Source: Cryptomeria japonica
Taxonomy: Eukaryota > Streptophyta > Pinopsida > Cupressales > Cupressaceae
NCBI RefSeq assembly: GCF_030272615.1
Contig: NC_081408.1
Span: 403,489,389-403,553,388 of the forward strand
Direction of reading: 5' to 3'
Length of the DNA: 64,000 nt
Below are positions 34,124 through 45,949 of the stretch, piece after piece. The notes under the pieces were generated by a model. The model saw only the letters and a list, made by a program, of their open reading frames with translations, did not search any database and was not told the origin of the DNA. Numbering within the stretch: the stretch's first letter is position 1; the number at the start of each line of letters is the position of its first letter. A program made the translations under genes and the position numbers.

Positions 34124-36457
34124 TGTTCTCAAAAAAGAGAAAACCCAAGTTCACCTACAATTTACCTATGAAGTAGCCAATTTCAATCAATGAAATACTT
34201 CAGGGCTTGGGACAACATAACAAGGATAAAAATCCTTCTACTCTTTAGGCTCTGCGAAACCTAGGTGGGTGTACCTTTGATGCATAAAATTAGACCAATG
34301 ACACACAAGACAACATCAATAGAAGCAGATAGATCTCATTAAATGTTCAAAGACAAGGAGGGTACTGTAGATAGGCTAAATCTACATTGACAACTCGACA
34401 AGTTTGATCATGAGATAAGTGGAACCAATTCCACAAAACAAAAAAGAAAGATATTATGATTTGATTATTTTAAAATGTTGCAAGTAACCTCTAACTGTAA
34501 TAGATCAGTGCCTCAATCTGGGCATAGAGTAAATACAAATAGCTACAAATGAAATCCAAGCTACAAATCAGATCTACTGAAAAATATCCCTGTATTAATG
34601 CCTGACATTAATACATTCTAAACTTAAACAAAGGATCATACATATCCAAATATTAATTCACAATTCACAATTTCTACTCATCGAATTTAAATCCTTTCTG
34701 TAAAGGATACCTGAGAATAGGAATTACACTCTCTCATGGGAGGATAAAACCAAACTCCCTTGAAGACTGGATTTATTGAATCTGAAAAAATACTCGAAGA
34801 CAATCCAATGGAACTGCATATATGCCTTACATATATGCGACCTACAACTAAGAATTTACACCTAAATGCATCTATTCAATGATAGAAGAATGAGGACATT
34901 CAACAATTACAACCCAAAAAATTAAATGCATAGGACTGGAGCCCCTCTTGGAAATATCGCTTTGAGAATTTCTCAAAAATTGGAACCCTTACAAATGAGA
35001 AGAATTCAGAATAAGAAGGAAGAGAAGAATTCTAGATTCCATCTATCAGTGACAAGTGTCCCACTCCTTCTGAAAATATTCTTTCCATCACTCCCGTGGA
35101 AACCGTTCTCCAAATATTTGACAAGTTTTAAAACTGATAGCAAAAACGAACTTCACATTTTGTGAGATTTCTAACGGTATGTCACACTTGTATATTCAGG
35201 TAAAAATAACCCGTCCAGTGAATTAATCTCGGATGCCTTTCTACACAACCAGTCATTTGAATTTTTGAATTTTTGCATGGTTGGAACTATATATTTAACC
35301 TTGATTTATTCCCTTTCCTCCTTCTACGCTCCACCACGTGACACCCCCTGATTGGCTCCTGAGTCCCTGCCACCTTAGCACGACCTCACTAACCACTAGA
35401 ATGAAGCTCTTCTTTGTTGCTGGGTCCCGATGGATATTCTAACGAGCAGTTTCCCATCGCGACCTAGCAACCACCATTGGATCAACCTTGATCTACTCGA
35501 CCGTTATCTCACCTGAGCTGCTCTCCTACCAGGTCCCACCATTTGGTCACCATGTCGTAGTGGTTAACCGACGAGCTGTTTCCCATCGCGGTGTAGCGAT
35601 AGGCATTGGATCTTTTCACTCGACCGTCAGATCTACTCAACTTGCTCGACCTTTTACCTCTTCGTCTATCTATGCCACGTTTCACTTCCTGATTTGTCTA
35701 TGCATCCAGTTGTCTTGCCACTTGGACCCACCACTTGGACCTGGGCCCGCCTTGTCGCCAAGTCACGATGGATAAAATTTCAGTCACTTCACAACCACAG
35801 TACAATGACAGCCGTTGATAGTCTCAAAATTTTACTCCACTATTGATCTTCCTCAAATCTGTTGTTGGATCTTCTTGATTTGCACGACCCTTAGCCTCTT
35901 CTCGCTAGCCTATCACAAAATTTGGACACCTTGAGATGCATGCACGCGTGGGGTCCACTAGGCTACTAGCCACCTCTTGCCAAAATCCCTTAAGCTTTGA
36001 TACTATAGAAGTGTGGGGATTTAAATTTGAATACAATAATTGCCCTTCCCACAACCAATGTGGGATAAAGGCATTATGCTTGGTTTTACACATTTGCCTA
36101 GAGTTTCAAATGCCCATCACCATGCGAAGGAGGGTGATACACCTACCAAATTTTCTTAGCTTGGAAGCTTTCTGATGTCTTTTACTCAGCTAGGTGACCC
36201 AGAAGATTTGGCTTACACTCGCTAATTGCATTTGTTAAAATGTTCCGATGGCTCTTCATCGTCCACGTTCCTCTGCACAATAGGGAGGATTTGGTAAAGG
36301 TCGTGGGCATTAGGCTTAAAGCCTGCCATTGGCATTTTCCTGAGAGTTTCAAATGCCTTCACTTTTGACAGGCACACGAGGGGAGAATGCTGGCTTCATT
36401 TTACCCTTATTTGAAAATGGGCCTATCAAATTGACTCAAATTTTATGAGTCCCAACA
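34124..36457 (-). repeat. 5' LTR of D
   Basis: Close copy of 28715-31052. U5 motif at 34240-34276. Confidence 0.92.
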
Positions 36458-36460
36458 GGG

Positions 36461-37011
36461 TGTTAGTGTAGTTTTTTAATATTTATTTTTCCTACACATT
36501 ATTAAACATACTTAGGTTATATTAGGATGGTTTATTTGAGGACATGTGGAATAGTCCTACATTCACATGTGTCATTCACACCCACATTTGGGTGGTTGAA
36601 TGTCACACCCTCTTTTGGAGTCATTTTCCACCTTGCCATAACCATTTGTTTGTCCCTACCTAAGTTGTTTTTCCACATGTTTGGCATTTTTCAAGTAGGC
36701 ATAACTCCCATCTAATTTGGTTATTTGGGATTTATTATCCCTCTTGGAATTATATGCTCATATTTTTCAATATAATCAATATTCACCTCTCCCTTTTGAG
36801 CTAATTCAGAGCTAACTTTGATGAGTTCATATCAACTCAGTCATTACAAGGGAGTGCTGATCCATATTGTATCTTTTGGAGTGTGATAATATCATGATTC
36901 TGTTATTGCACCATATTTCAGCATTTCATCCTCTCTCTTTCTCTCCTGTAGAAGGTTGATCTTAGTTTTGCAGGTGATCCTAGGAGATTGAGTCCATCAA
37001 TGACTCTGACA
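36461..37011 (+). repeat. 3' LTR of C
   Basis: TGTTAGTG to CTCTGACA. It shares its first two bases with D's right target duplication because D landed at the LTR edge. Confidence 0.92.
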
Positions 37012-37016
37012 TCACC

Positions 37017-38333
37017 AATGTATGACAATATCATCATTGAGACTGATTATATGAAAAATTTACATATTGTACCAAAGGTATGGAAAGAACATAGTGATGG
37101 CTATACATTTGCGTAGATAGACATGTTCTAGACAAGGGATGCCTTGACTTATACTAGTGATAATAGATCCATGTTGGAATATGTGAGAAAGTAACCATAG
37201 AGCTTGTTGATCTTGATGCAAGAAAGTGTTATATGACCTTTAACTTGCATAGGATGTTATGGTTGTGTCAAATGAAATCCCAATCAAACACAAGGATCTT
37301 AGTTTCCCCAACAATATTATGAAGATAAACTACAAATAGAAATCAAACAGAAAAATCATGATCCATCCTTGCTCCTCGAATCACTTGTGGAGATCCTTGA
37401 GTAGCATAGGAACATGATGTAAAGATAAATCAAATTAAAGATACATTGGATCAAACAAATCAACTACCATTTAGATCTTCTTGCTAAAGATAAGTGTTTC
37501 TTGATAGGTTGATTATTTGATAGGGTGCCCATTGTAGGAAATATGTATCCATTAGGACATGATATCTAATAGGGTGCCTATTTTAGGAATGACGTATCTA
37601 TAAAGGCGCATTTTTTTATAAGGGTGCTACAATTGATAGGCAGTTGATCAATTAGGTTGCATATTAGCTTTTTAGTTTGTTTGTGGATGCGTGATTTGTT
37701 AAGTTCAATATTTTGTGTCATCTCTAGATTGTGTCTGTTCAAATGTTTATGTCTAGAAGGGGAATAATTTATTATGGATTGTGAATGATGGATTGTTTTT
37801 GTGCTTTTGATTTTTTTATTTTTTTTAAAGGTTTTCTAGGGTTATTTGATGTTTTTTTTTTTTTTCTTTTTAAGAGTTTTTTAATGCTTTTGGATTCTTT
37901 CATGACCTTTTTATGAATTATGATGTTTTTTAGATTTAGGAGATTTTCTGGTGTTTTGGGATTTTTTTAATATTTTTTAAATTTTTTGTTTGGATTTTTG
38001 AACTTTTTTATTTTTTATTTGAAATTTTAAAATTATTGTTTTATTGTTTTATTCTTTATTTTTAAAGATGTTAGGATCACTAATTGAAGTAAAGAACCTA
38101 TGTTAGGATTTATTCTCAAGCAAGATGTATTTATTTGCCTCTAATGTCTAGCAAGACATGAAACATTATCATGGATGAATAAACCAATGGGATGGAAATG
38201 GATAGGTGAAGGATGGAGGTAGTTTATTATGGAATCGGAGCTTATTAGGTTTCCAAGGACTATCCGCTGATGGGATAACCTATTTATCCAACCTAAGGGA
38301 CTATACATGGAAATATAGGGTGATGGCTTGGTG
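37017..38333. other. Unassigned stretch between C and E
   Basis: No gene or LTR pair recognised. From about 37790 to 38070 it is T-rich low-complexity sequence with runs of up to about 15 T. Confidence 0.5.
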
Positions 38334-38338
38334 GATTG

Positions 38339-39591
38339 TGTTGGGTCTCAAATCAATAGATTGGATAGGTTCTAAGGAAATGCCAACTCCTATGATCAAA
38401 CCCTCCAATTGACTTGGCCAACTTATAGAGTGAACCTATTTGGTTACTAACTCTCTCACTTTAGGCTCTGCAGGACCTAGGCGGGTATACCTACTCACTA
38501 GTTGTTCCTTCAACTAATACTTTTTATAGCAGATTTAGTGTCTTAATCTGATATCTCCTAGTCACAGAATGGCATAGGTTTCTTAAACAAACTGATTTCA
38601 GATGTGTGTATTGATCTATGTATCTTACAAAGTATATATGTTACACTTTGGCTAAATTACCTACTATACCTACTGTACTAATCCTAATGCTTAAAACTAA
38701 AGGGTGATTGGTATGATTAAAGGGTTTGTTTACAAATGATCAGTGCCTTTCCTTTTATTTGGGCTACAGAGTCTTATATTTCTTCAGGACTTATTGTGTA
38801 AACTTATGAGACAATTTTTAAATGCACCCCCTCTCGATGAGTCTGTCAGTTACTATTTCTTATGAGCTCTACTTCAATGTCTATATTGTAAACCACTTGA
38901 ATGAATTTAACCATAACTTTAAGAGACCATCCAAGGAAGAAATACAGGGAACAATTACAATTCACAAGTAAATCTTTTTTGATCCAAATCTACAATATGA
39001 AACACATAATTTCACTGGAAGAACACAAATAACCTTATCTCCTTTAGATAATATCACAAGTAACTGCCTTTTGAAAATATGTTAACTCTCAACACATATG
39101 AGAAAGAAAATGCAACTAGTTATTTTTGATAAAAAAAAGTTTAAACGTACAAAATTGCTTCCACCTCTTGTATCTCTATTCCTTTTTACATTTTACATCA
39201 CACATATATATGTGGTTGAATGGTTTTCATACCCCTTTGGGTGAAAAGACACCCCCCTTTTAAATAAAAATAATTCCAAATCCCTAAATTGCCTTAGTTT
39301 ATGTAATTAATTGTCACTTTACAAGTTGTTTAGGCATATTATAGGTATTTTAGGGCTATTTTATGGGTATATAATGGATAAATGGTCTTTAAATGATGTA
39401 AATTCCCCCTTTGGTGCTTCACAATCCATTTTTTATGCCCATTATTGTGTTTATGTTATGGTTTCATATTGTGCAACAAATATAAAACATATTACTTGTA
39501 CCTATTCAATATATATATATATTTAGAATTTTTCTCATTTCTTGTCTTGGAATCTGGAATTCTAAAAATTGCAAAATTTAGGGTTCCAACA
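38339..39591 (-). repeat. 3' LTR of E
   Basis: Plus strand TGTTGGGTCTC to GGGTTCCAACA. U5 motif at 38457-38492 contains GGCTCTGCAGGACCTAGG. Confidence 0.93.
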
Positions 39592-39610
39592 GTGGCTCTG
39601 TCTGGGGATG
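39592..39610 (-). promoter_or_regulatory. 3'-terminal primer-site-like motif of E
   Basis: Plus-strand GTGGCTCTGTCTGGGGATG next to the LTR; on the coding strand CATCCCCAGACAGAGCCAC. Confidence 0.7.
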
Positions 39611-39739
39611 CATGCCCCATGTGGGCATAGCAAGAATCCATCTATCTCTAGTAAAGTAGACTGGATGTGTCAAATCATCTCCCTTATGTAGATTATGTCA
39701 AAACTGCATGTAGTGGCCCCAAGCCCCAAAAACTAAACA

Positions 39740-39991
39740 CTAATTCTTTCCTCTATCAAACATCTGATTCTTATCATGAAGTAGTATAAACACTTTGAAA
39801 TTATTGATATCACCTGATTGGCAATTCCTGTCATAAGATGCATCATCCATCCTTATTTTATAAGGATTCTTTATTTCACCTGGATTACCATTATCCCCTA
39901 TTCCATAGGAAATGGTATTTATACTTTTACAAAAGTTTGCTTCTTGTGGCATCCACATATTCTTCATCTCTATTTTATTGGAATGCTGCAT
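39740..39991 (-). pseudogene. C-terminal block of E's Gag-like protein, behind one in-frame stop
   Basis: It is in the same frame as 40001-41098 and separated from it by a single TAG. It ends LLHDKNQMFDRGKN, matching the YDRGK and FYRGK ends in A and D, so the ancestral protein ran through to here. Confidence 0.65.
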
Positions 39992-40000
39992 ATTATCTAA

Positions 40001-41098
40001 CTAGTACTTCTTTTCACCTTTTATTTTATCTCTATGTGATGTACCTTCCTTTTTTAACTCTCTTACTTTTGTGGTCCTTTTATCACGTGACTTAGTCATA
40101 TTATTACCCATGTTGTCTTCACACATGTTTGTATTGTCCATACTGTCTGAAATTTTTTCTTCATCATATAAAGGATTTGAGAATACATGAAAATCCTTTT
40201 CACACATACCATGGCAGTAGGGAATATGATTTTCCTCTATCACTTCATCACATAAGGGGTTTGAAAATATTTGAAAGCCATTTTCAAATTCGCATACCTC
40301 CTCTTTATCAATTGTATCATCAAGGTACTCAGGTATGGATTCACTCTCCTCATGACTGGTACAATATTCTTCATCAATGTTAGCAACAATTTCTTCAAGT
40401 TTTGACTTGTACTCACAAACATCATCAATTGCTTCTTCATCAGATGGGACTTCCAAAGGGATAACTGATTCTTCTATATAATCATCTTCATTTGCATCTC
40501 TTATGTTGATGTAACTCGTCTCACGCAAATCGTGTATTTTTTTATTCAATTCTTCAAGAATTGAACATGCTGATTCCAAACTGTCAGATCCACATTCTCT
40601 CACGATCAATTCCTCCAGTATAGCTGAATTAAGTTGTGTATTATCAAGCATTTGGAAATAAGTCACCATTAATATGCCAATCAATTTTTCTATAGATTCA
40701 CCTTCCTTTCTTCTTATGTTGTAGATTGCATTGCCGCAATCATAATCTGATTGAATCTGATTTTGGTATGGATAACCAATTGAAGGGCTAGCGACTGAAG
40801 TGTTGTCCTCGATTACACCGTAGAATTCTTCCATGAACCACCACTCAATTTCTTCCCATGATGAGATACTTTGTGGGGGTAACAAGCTGAATGACTGCTC
40901 TGCAACATCCTCCAATGTTAGCACAAACCATTTCATGATCGTTTCTTCTGAGTAGATTCTTAAGGTCTTAATAAACCAATAAAATGATTTTAGATGCCCA
41001 ATTGGTGATTCCCTTTCATCTCCATGGAACCTCGGCATACAGATCTTCAACTCACAGGGAAATGCATATGGATACTCAAGGATGTTACCGAAATCCAA
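40001..41098 (-). CDS. Gag-like protein of E, 365 residues, open
   Basis: An uninterrupted minus-strand frame. Residues 1-130 are capsid-like: a start similar to other Gags (YPYAFP), then MPRFHGDERESPIGHLKSF, FVLTLEDVAEQSF and SISSWEEIEWWFMEEFYG, matching the FSG and SSWDE blocks of A, D and J. Residues about 210-330 are strongly acidic and hold two related segments, CEFENGFQIFSNPL and CEKDFHVFSNPL. The end is basic. No zinc knuckle or enzyme motif. A TAG follows at the end; the related C-terminal block continues after it. Because the primer site is deleted, the ORF may be intact simply because it is young. Confidence 0.75.
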   Translation of the reverse strand: MDFGNILEYPYAFPCELKICMPRFHGDERESPIGHLKSFYWFIKTLRIYSEETIMKWFVLTLEDVAEQSFSLLPPQSISSWEEIEWWFMEEFYGVIEDNTSVASPSIGYPYQNQIQSDYDCGNAIYNIRRKEGESIEKLIGILMVTYFQMLDNTQLNSAILEELIVRECGSDSLESACSILEELNKKIHDLRETSYINIRDANEDDYIEESVIPLEVPSDEEAIDDVCEYKSKLEEIVANIDEEYCTSHEESESIPEYLDDTIDKEEVCEFENGFQIFSNPLCDEVIEENHIPYCHGMCEKDFHVFSNPLYDEEKISDSMDNTNMCEDNMGNNMTKSRDKRTTKVRELKKEGTSHRDKIKGEKKY

Positions 41099-41102
41099 TG
41101 GC

Positions 41103-42346
41103 TTAAATCAACAGATTGGATAGGTTCTAAGGAAATGCCATCCTATGATCAAACCCTCCAATTGACTTGGCCAACTTATAGAGTGAACCTATTTGGTTAC
41201 TAACTCTCTCACTTTAGGCTCTGCAGGACCTAGGCGGGTATACCTACTCACTAGTTGTTCCTTCAACTAATACTTTTTATAGCAGATTTAGTGTCTTAAT
41301 CTGATATCTCCTAGTCACAGAATGGCATAAGTTTCTTAAACAAACTGATTTCAGATGTGTGTATTGATCTATGTATCTTACAAAGTATATATGTTACACT
41401 TTGGCTAAATTACCTACTATACCTACTGTACTAATCCTAATGCTTAAAACTAAAGGGTGATTGGTATGATTAAAGGGTTTGTTTACAAATGATCAGTGCC
41501 TTTCCTTTTATTTGGGCTACAGAGTCTTATATTTCTTTAGGACTTATTGTGTAAACTTATGAGACAATTTTTAAATGCACCCCCTCTCGATGAGTCTGTC
41601 AGTTACTATTTCTTATGAGCTCTACTTCAATGTCTATATTGTAAACCGCTTGAACGAATTTAACCCTAACTTTAAGAGACCATCCAAGGAAGAAATACAG
41701 GGAACAATTACAATTCACAAGTAAATCTTTTTTGATCCAAATCTACAATATGAAACACATAATTTCACTGGAAGAACACAAATAACCTTATCTCCTTTAG
41801 ATAATATCACAAGTAACTGCCTTTTGAAAATATGTTAACTCTCAACACATATGAGAAAGAAAATGCAACTAGTTATTTTTGATAAAAAAAAGTTTAAACG
41901 TACAAAATTGCTTCCACCTCTTGTATCTCTATTCCTTTTTACATTTTACATCACACATATATATGTGGTTGAATGGTTTTCATACCCCTTTGGGTGAAAA
42001 GACACCCCCCTTTTAAATAAAAATAATTCCAAATCCCGAAATTGCCTTAGTTTATGTAATTAATTGTTACTTTACAAGTTGTTTAGGCATATTAGAGGTA
42101 TTTTAAGGCTATTTTATGGGTATATAATGGATAAATGGTCTTTAAATGATGTAAATACCCCCTTTGGTGCTTCACAATCCATTTTTTATGCCCATTATTG
42201 TGTTTATGTTATGGTTTCATATTGTGCAACAAATATAAAACATATTACTTGTACCTATTCAATATATATATATATATTTAGAATTTTTCTCATTTCTTGT
42301 CTTGGAATCTGGAATTCTAAAAATTGCAAAATTTAGGGTTCCAACA
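41103..42346 (-). repeat. 5' LTR of E, inner end deleted
   Basis: It lacks about the first 11 plus-strand bases (TGTTGGGTCTC) of the left copy and joins directly to the gag region. U5 motif at 41210-41246. Confidence 0.9.
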
Positions 42347-42547
42347 GATTGAATGGCATGTGGTCCAAAGGATAAGACATGTCAAGAGGTTTCTAAAAAC
42401 ATGTTTTTTTATTTTATGTCCTTAGTTTTGATCAATATCAAGGATGGATTTGGATAGCTTAGAGATAGGGTATGAAAAGGATAAGAAAGATCAAAGGTGA
42501 TAATGGGTGATGAAAGTAAGAAATGTTGTACCTAAATAAATGGAAAT

Positions 42548-43536
42548 TGTTGGAAATCTCTAATTCAATAAAAATATTGATGAGATTCAGTGCTTAGATT
42601 ATACCCAATGAAAAATTTGTGACTATATGCAAAGATGAAAATTAAATTATTTTAATATAGAAAACCATGGAGATGTCCATTTTCTTTGTTATGCAAAAAA
42701 CCACCACTTTAACATGCTTAATAAACCTATCTTAGATAAGCATAAAACATCACATAAATGAACTTTATTTTACCATAAGATAGCATAAATAATGAAGTAT
42801 AAGTCAAAAACACAAGTAGAACATCTTCCAACACAATATTTACGTGGAGAAACCTTTTTTAGGAAAAAACTCTACCAAGAAGAGAGGCCAATGCTTGTAT
42901 TATCTTCATGAAATAGAGATTACATAGAATCATTCCTTCCTTATCCTCTTCAACCTTCAATCCAATGGCACTTGTGTACATAAATGAACTCCCATGATGT
43001 CTCCATCTGAATCCCTCAATACATAGGCTTATGGAGGCCCAAAATACCACTATAGAACATTACCATAGTCCTAAACAAGGTTCCAAAATACCATGGTAAA
43101 AATATGTATGACCCACCATTAATATTCCCTCTTACAAGTTCAAAAATAGCACCATTATTGCACTTAAAACTTTATGACAATTGTCATAAGATTCTCTTAC
43201 ATGCTATCATTAACTATCATAACATGCACCATCTAATATTAGCATATTCTCTTACAATTAGAAGACACCAAGAATATTAGATGCTCTTACACATGTCATA
43301 CATTGATTCTAGGCACCCCATATTTACTTGTGGTCAACCTCACATGGTAAAAGTGAATAGTAACTAGTGCTCATAAATAATTAACTTACTATTTCCAGTA
43401 AATAAATAATTATCGATCCAAATTTTGTTTTTATTCCATTGGTGAAATTATCACCCCTTATGATTAATTTACAAGGAATATTAGGAGTAATTAATTACAT
43501 AGGATTTACAAGGTTGATGGCACGTTAATCCTAACA
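42548..43536. mobile_element. Solo LTR H, Copia-like
   Basis: It runs from TGTTGGAAATC to TTAATCCTAACA (989 bp). GAAAT precedes it (42543-42547) and AGAAAT follows, a near-duplication with one extra base. It contains TTTACGTGGAGAAACC (about 42838), similar to a block common in plant Copia LTRs. No second copy or interior is present. Confidence 0.65.
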
Positions 43537-44379
43537 AGAAATGGATAAGGGATACAGACTAAAGTGTGTGGATAAGCTGGAGCAAATAGGATGCATGATG
43601 CTTATGGAGATATTTATCCTTGTCAAGATCAAAGGTGGAAAAGGGGACATGGATGTAGATAGGGTGATGGACAATGGAGAATGTGCTAGGTAGAATGGCA
43701 TAGATGAAACTTGACCCCAAGTGTAGAACACAAGAGGATAATGGATTACACATGATGCCTATTTGTCAAGTTTTCATCATGGTAATTTCCCAAGACACCG
43801 TAAGAAGTGGTTTTCACCATTGGATGAATTATTTCTCTTTAATTTTTTAAATTTTTTGTGTCACACAAGACGCCTATTTGCTAGGTTTTCATCTTAGTGA
43901 TAATTGTTTTTCCCTTTTTTAGAAGATAATGGATACATGATAGGAGATGGTGAGATGACTCAATCATCTTGTTCTTTGGATGGTACCCTTGAAAGATGTG
44001 CTACAATTGATCATGGGTTTTGAAGGTATTCTTAAATATGTTGGTAGGTTGATGGTAAAGGGAGACAAAATGGATGATCGGATGGAATGGGGAAAGGATT
44101 TATGCAAAATATTGGATGGGAGGGATGCAAGGATGTAAAATAGGTGTTGGAAGATTTGTGCATGGGGAATGGAATTTTTTTCAAGATCAACTTTGGCGCA
44201 CACCTTGAGGGGTGGTAGATGTTCAGATTTTGATGGATGAGAATATGTGGATTTTGGGACATGAGGACCCAAAGTAGATGAAGTGGGGTGATGGAGGATT
44301 TAAGATAGTGGATTTTGGGAAATAGGGACCAAAGTAGGCTTGAAAGGTGTGAGATGTTTAGATGGATGAATAAAGAAAG
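43537..44379. other. Unassigned stretch, G-rich repeats of GGATGG type
   Basis: No gene recognised. It is enriched in GGATG, GATGG and GGGA words and resembles in texture the stretch at 57490-57780, perhaps the same repeat family. Confidence 0.4.
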
Positions 44380-44558
44380 TGTTGGGTGTTACTGAGAAGA
44401 TTTCTGGAATGATGTGTTGTCATTGATGTCAACATATTATTCTATGTATTCCAGTGTTGTAGTTTGGTTGGATCAGTCGGTTTTGTAGATGAGTTGATGC
44501 AGTTTAAAGGGTTTCTGGTATGTTGTTTGTAGATGGTTCATTCCCATTTACAGATTTT
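44380..44558 (+). repeat. Left part of a possible LTR L interrupted by M
   Basis: It starts TGTTGGGTGTTACTGAG and contains GTCATTGATGTCAACA, typical of Copia LTR starts. The presumed continuation is 55957-57150. No duplication could be confirmed. Confidence 0.45.
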
Positions 44559-45327
44559 TGTTGGCATTGCACACTCCAATGAGAAATTGTAGGTGATTGA
44601 AGGTATTTTCATTGATGGCAACCTTGCAATCTTATGGCACTGGAAGACTCTACACCGACAAATAGTTTACCGGCAGTGGCAAAGATGATTACCAGCACCC
44701 CAGCCGACCGGATTTTGATTATTGTATTTTGTATTTCATTGTAATATCTTTTCATAAGCCAACAAGGCATATTATAATAAGACTCATATATAAGTATGAG
44801 ATCTTGTAGATCATTTAATAAGAAGACATGGTTAAATTATTGCAGATGTAATATGTGAATATTAAGGAAGATTTTGGAGTAAGGTTTATGGTTATTGTAT
44901 GAGCTTAAACCGATATTGAACCTAGCATAGCAAATGTTGAACTAAAGAAATACATCATATTGGATTTGCATAATCCATTTTGTAAGTCAGTGAGACTTCC
45001 TTTTTGTAATTAAGCAGTGAGCTTTAGGCAGTTGGCCTTCCTGCATGTGCAAGCCCCTATTGTAAGTAATATCCATTCATTGGCCAGTGAGTGAATATTG
45101 TGGGTCACAAATCCCACCAAGGTTTTTCCCACACCGGGTTTCCTCGTTAAAAATCTTGTGTTATGGTGTGCTTTCTATGTTGTGCTTATTGTTCATATTT
45201 ACTGCATTAATTATGGTTTACTAGCACACTATTTTGGAATGCAATTTATTTAATAAGGTCAGAAAATATGTTAACTGGCAATATACTGATTCACCCCCCC
45301 CTCTCAGTATCTTTGGGAATCCTAACA
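44559..45327 (+). repeat. 5' LTR of M
   Basis: TGTTGGCATTGC to GAATCCTAACA. A promoter-like TATATAAG lies at 44787-44794, within the near-palindrome CTCATATATAAGTATGAG. Confidence 0.92.
44787..44794 (+). promoter_or_regulatory. TATA box of M's 5' LTR
   Basis: TATATAAG, conserved in the 3' LTR at 55417-55424. Confidence 0.65.
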
Positions 45328-45329
45328 AT

Positions 45330-45341
45330 TGGTATCAGAGC
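45330..45341 (+). promoter_or_regulatory. Primer-binding site of M
   Basis: TGGTATCAGAGC, two bases after the LTR terminal CA as in K. Confidence 0.92.
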
Positions 45342-45398
45342 CTAGTCCTCTTTTTTCAAAAGCCTAACAGCTTGAGGGAGATTCTGACACCGATACAA

Positions 45399-45949
45399 AT
45401 GGATAACTTGAGAAAGAAATTGGAAACAACTCTTTCAAATTATGATGCAGAAAAGTTGAAGAATATCAAACTTGAAGATGATCTAAAGACTGCACAAGAA
45501 TTCATTCAAGGACTTTAGGAGAATCTTACTATTGCTAGAAACAAAAGAAGAGAACTTCATGAGAAGATATAGAATGATGATGATGAAAAGGAAACTCTTA
45601 ATGATCTTGTAAGCAAGATGAAGAAAGAAAACATGACCTTGAGGAATGAGATGCAGGATATGACTATAAGATTTTGTAAAGACATTGAAGACAAAAAGAA
45701 GAATGAAGATGACTTGACTAGAAGACTCAATGATTCTAGAATTGAAAATCTAAGACTCATTCATGAAAATGATATGTTGAAGACAAATCTGATACTTGGA
45801 ACATGATAAAACTGAACTCATGAGGCAGAAGGATTTCTTGGAAAATGAGTTGGCTATTGCAAATCAACACAAAGAAAAATTCAAGAAAAGTTCAGAAGAA
45901 CTTGATGATATGCTAGAAAATGTGAAACCTAATGGAGACACTAATGGTC
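45399..45949 (+). pseudogene. Gag of M, N-terminal coiled-coil part
   Basis: It starts at ATG 45399 (MDNLRKKLETTLSNYDAEKL). The next about 180 residues are Glu/Lys/Leu/Asn-rich with heptad-like spacing, broken by stops at about 45516 and 45570 and a frameshift near 45800. The frame reaches the left border of N and resumes at 50658. It has the same architecture as K's Gag. Confidence 0.8.

Larger units (their letters stand above)
28715..36457 (-). mobile_element. Element D: gag-only LTR retrotransposon nested in C
   Basis: LTRs lie at 28715-31052 and 34124-36457 (about 2.34 kb, close copies). A perfect GGGTG duplication sits at 28710-28714 and 36458-36462. Gag and the Arg-tRNA-type primer site are on the minus strand. 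The 3.1-kb interior holds only a Gag-like protein with acidic tail. Its LTRs share stretches with J's LTR, such as the TCGCGATGG and GAGCAGTTTCCCAT words, so D and J are related families. Confidence 0.92.
24367..37011 (+). mobile_element. Element C: Copia-type element lacking integrase and RT, carrying nested D
   Basis: LTRs of 551 bp each lie at 24367-24917 and 36461-37011, with a perfect TCACC duplication at 24362-24366 and 37012-37016. The 5' PBS is TGGTATCAGAGC. A Gag, a protease remnant and the start of the pre-integrase region lie on the plus strand, then an acidic stretch, then a G-rich polypurine tract. RT, RNase H and the integrase core are missing, so it needed enzymes from elsewhere. 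D inserted exactly at the polypurine tract and LTR junction. Confidence 0.92.
38339..42346 (-). mobile_element. Element E: young 4.0-kb gag-only LTR retrotransposon
   Basis: Left LTR 38339-39591, right LTR about 41103-42346, perfect GATTG duplication at 38334-38338 and 42347-42351. I count about a dozen differences over roughly 1,240 aligned bases, so the insertion is recent relative to its neighbours. The interior (1.5 kb) encodes a Gag-like protein on the minus strand and nothing else. The inner end of the right (5') LTR, the primer site and the leader are deleted, so this copy could not start reverse transcription normally. Confidence 0.93.

Noticed and set aside
9384-39610. GTGGCTCTG-CTGGGGATG next to the LTRs of A, D and E as the true primer site on the plus strand
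   Set aside because: Gag reads on the minus strand in all three and in J, and the opposite end carries the better Arg-tRNA match. The motif is therefore at the 3' end.
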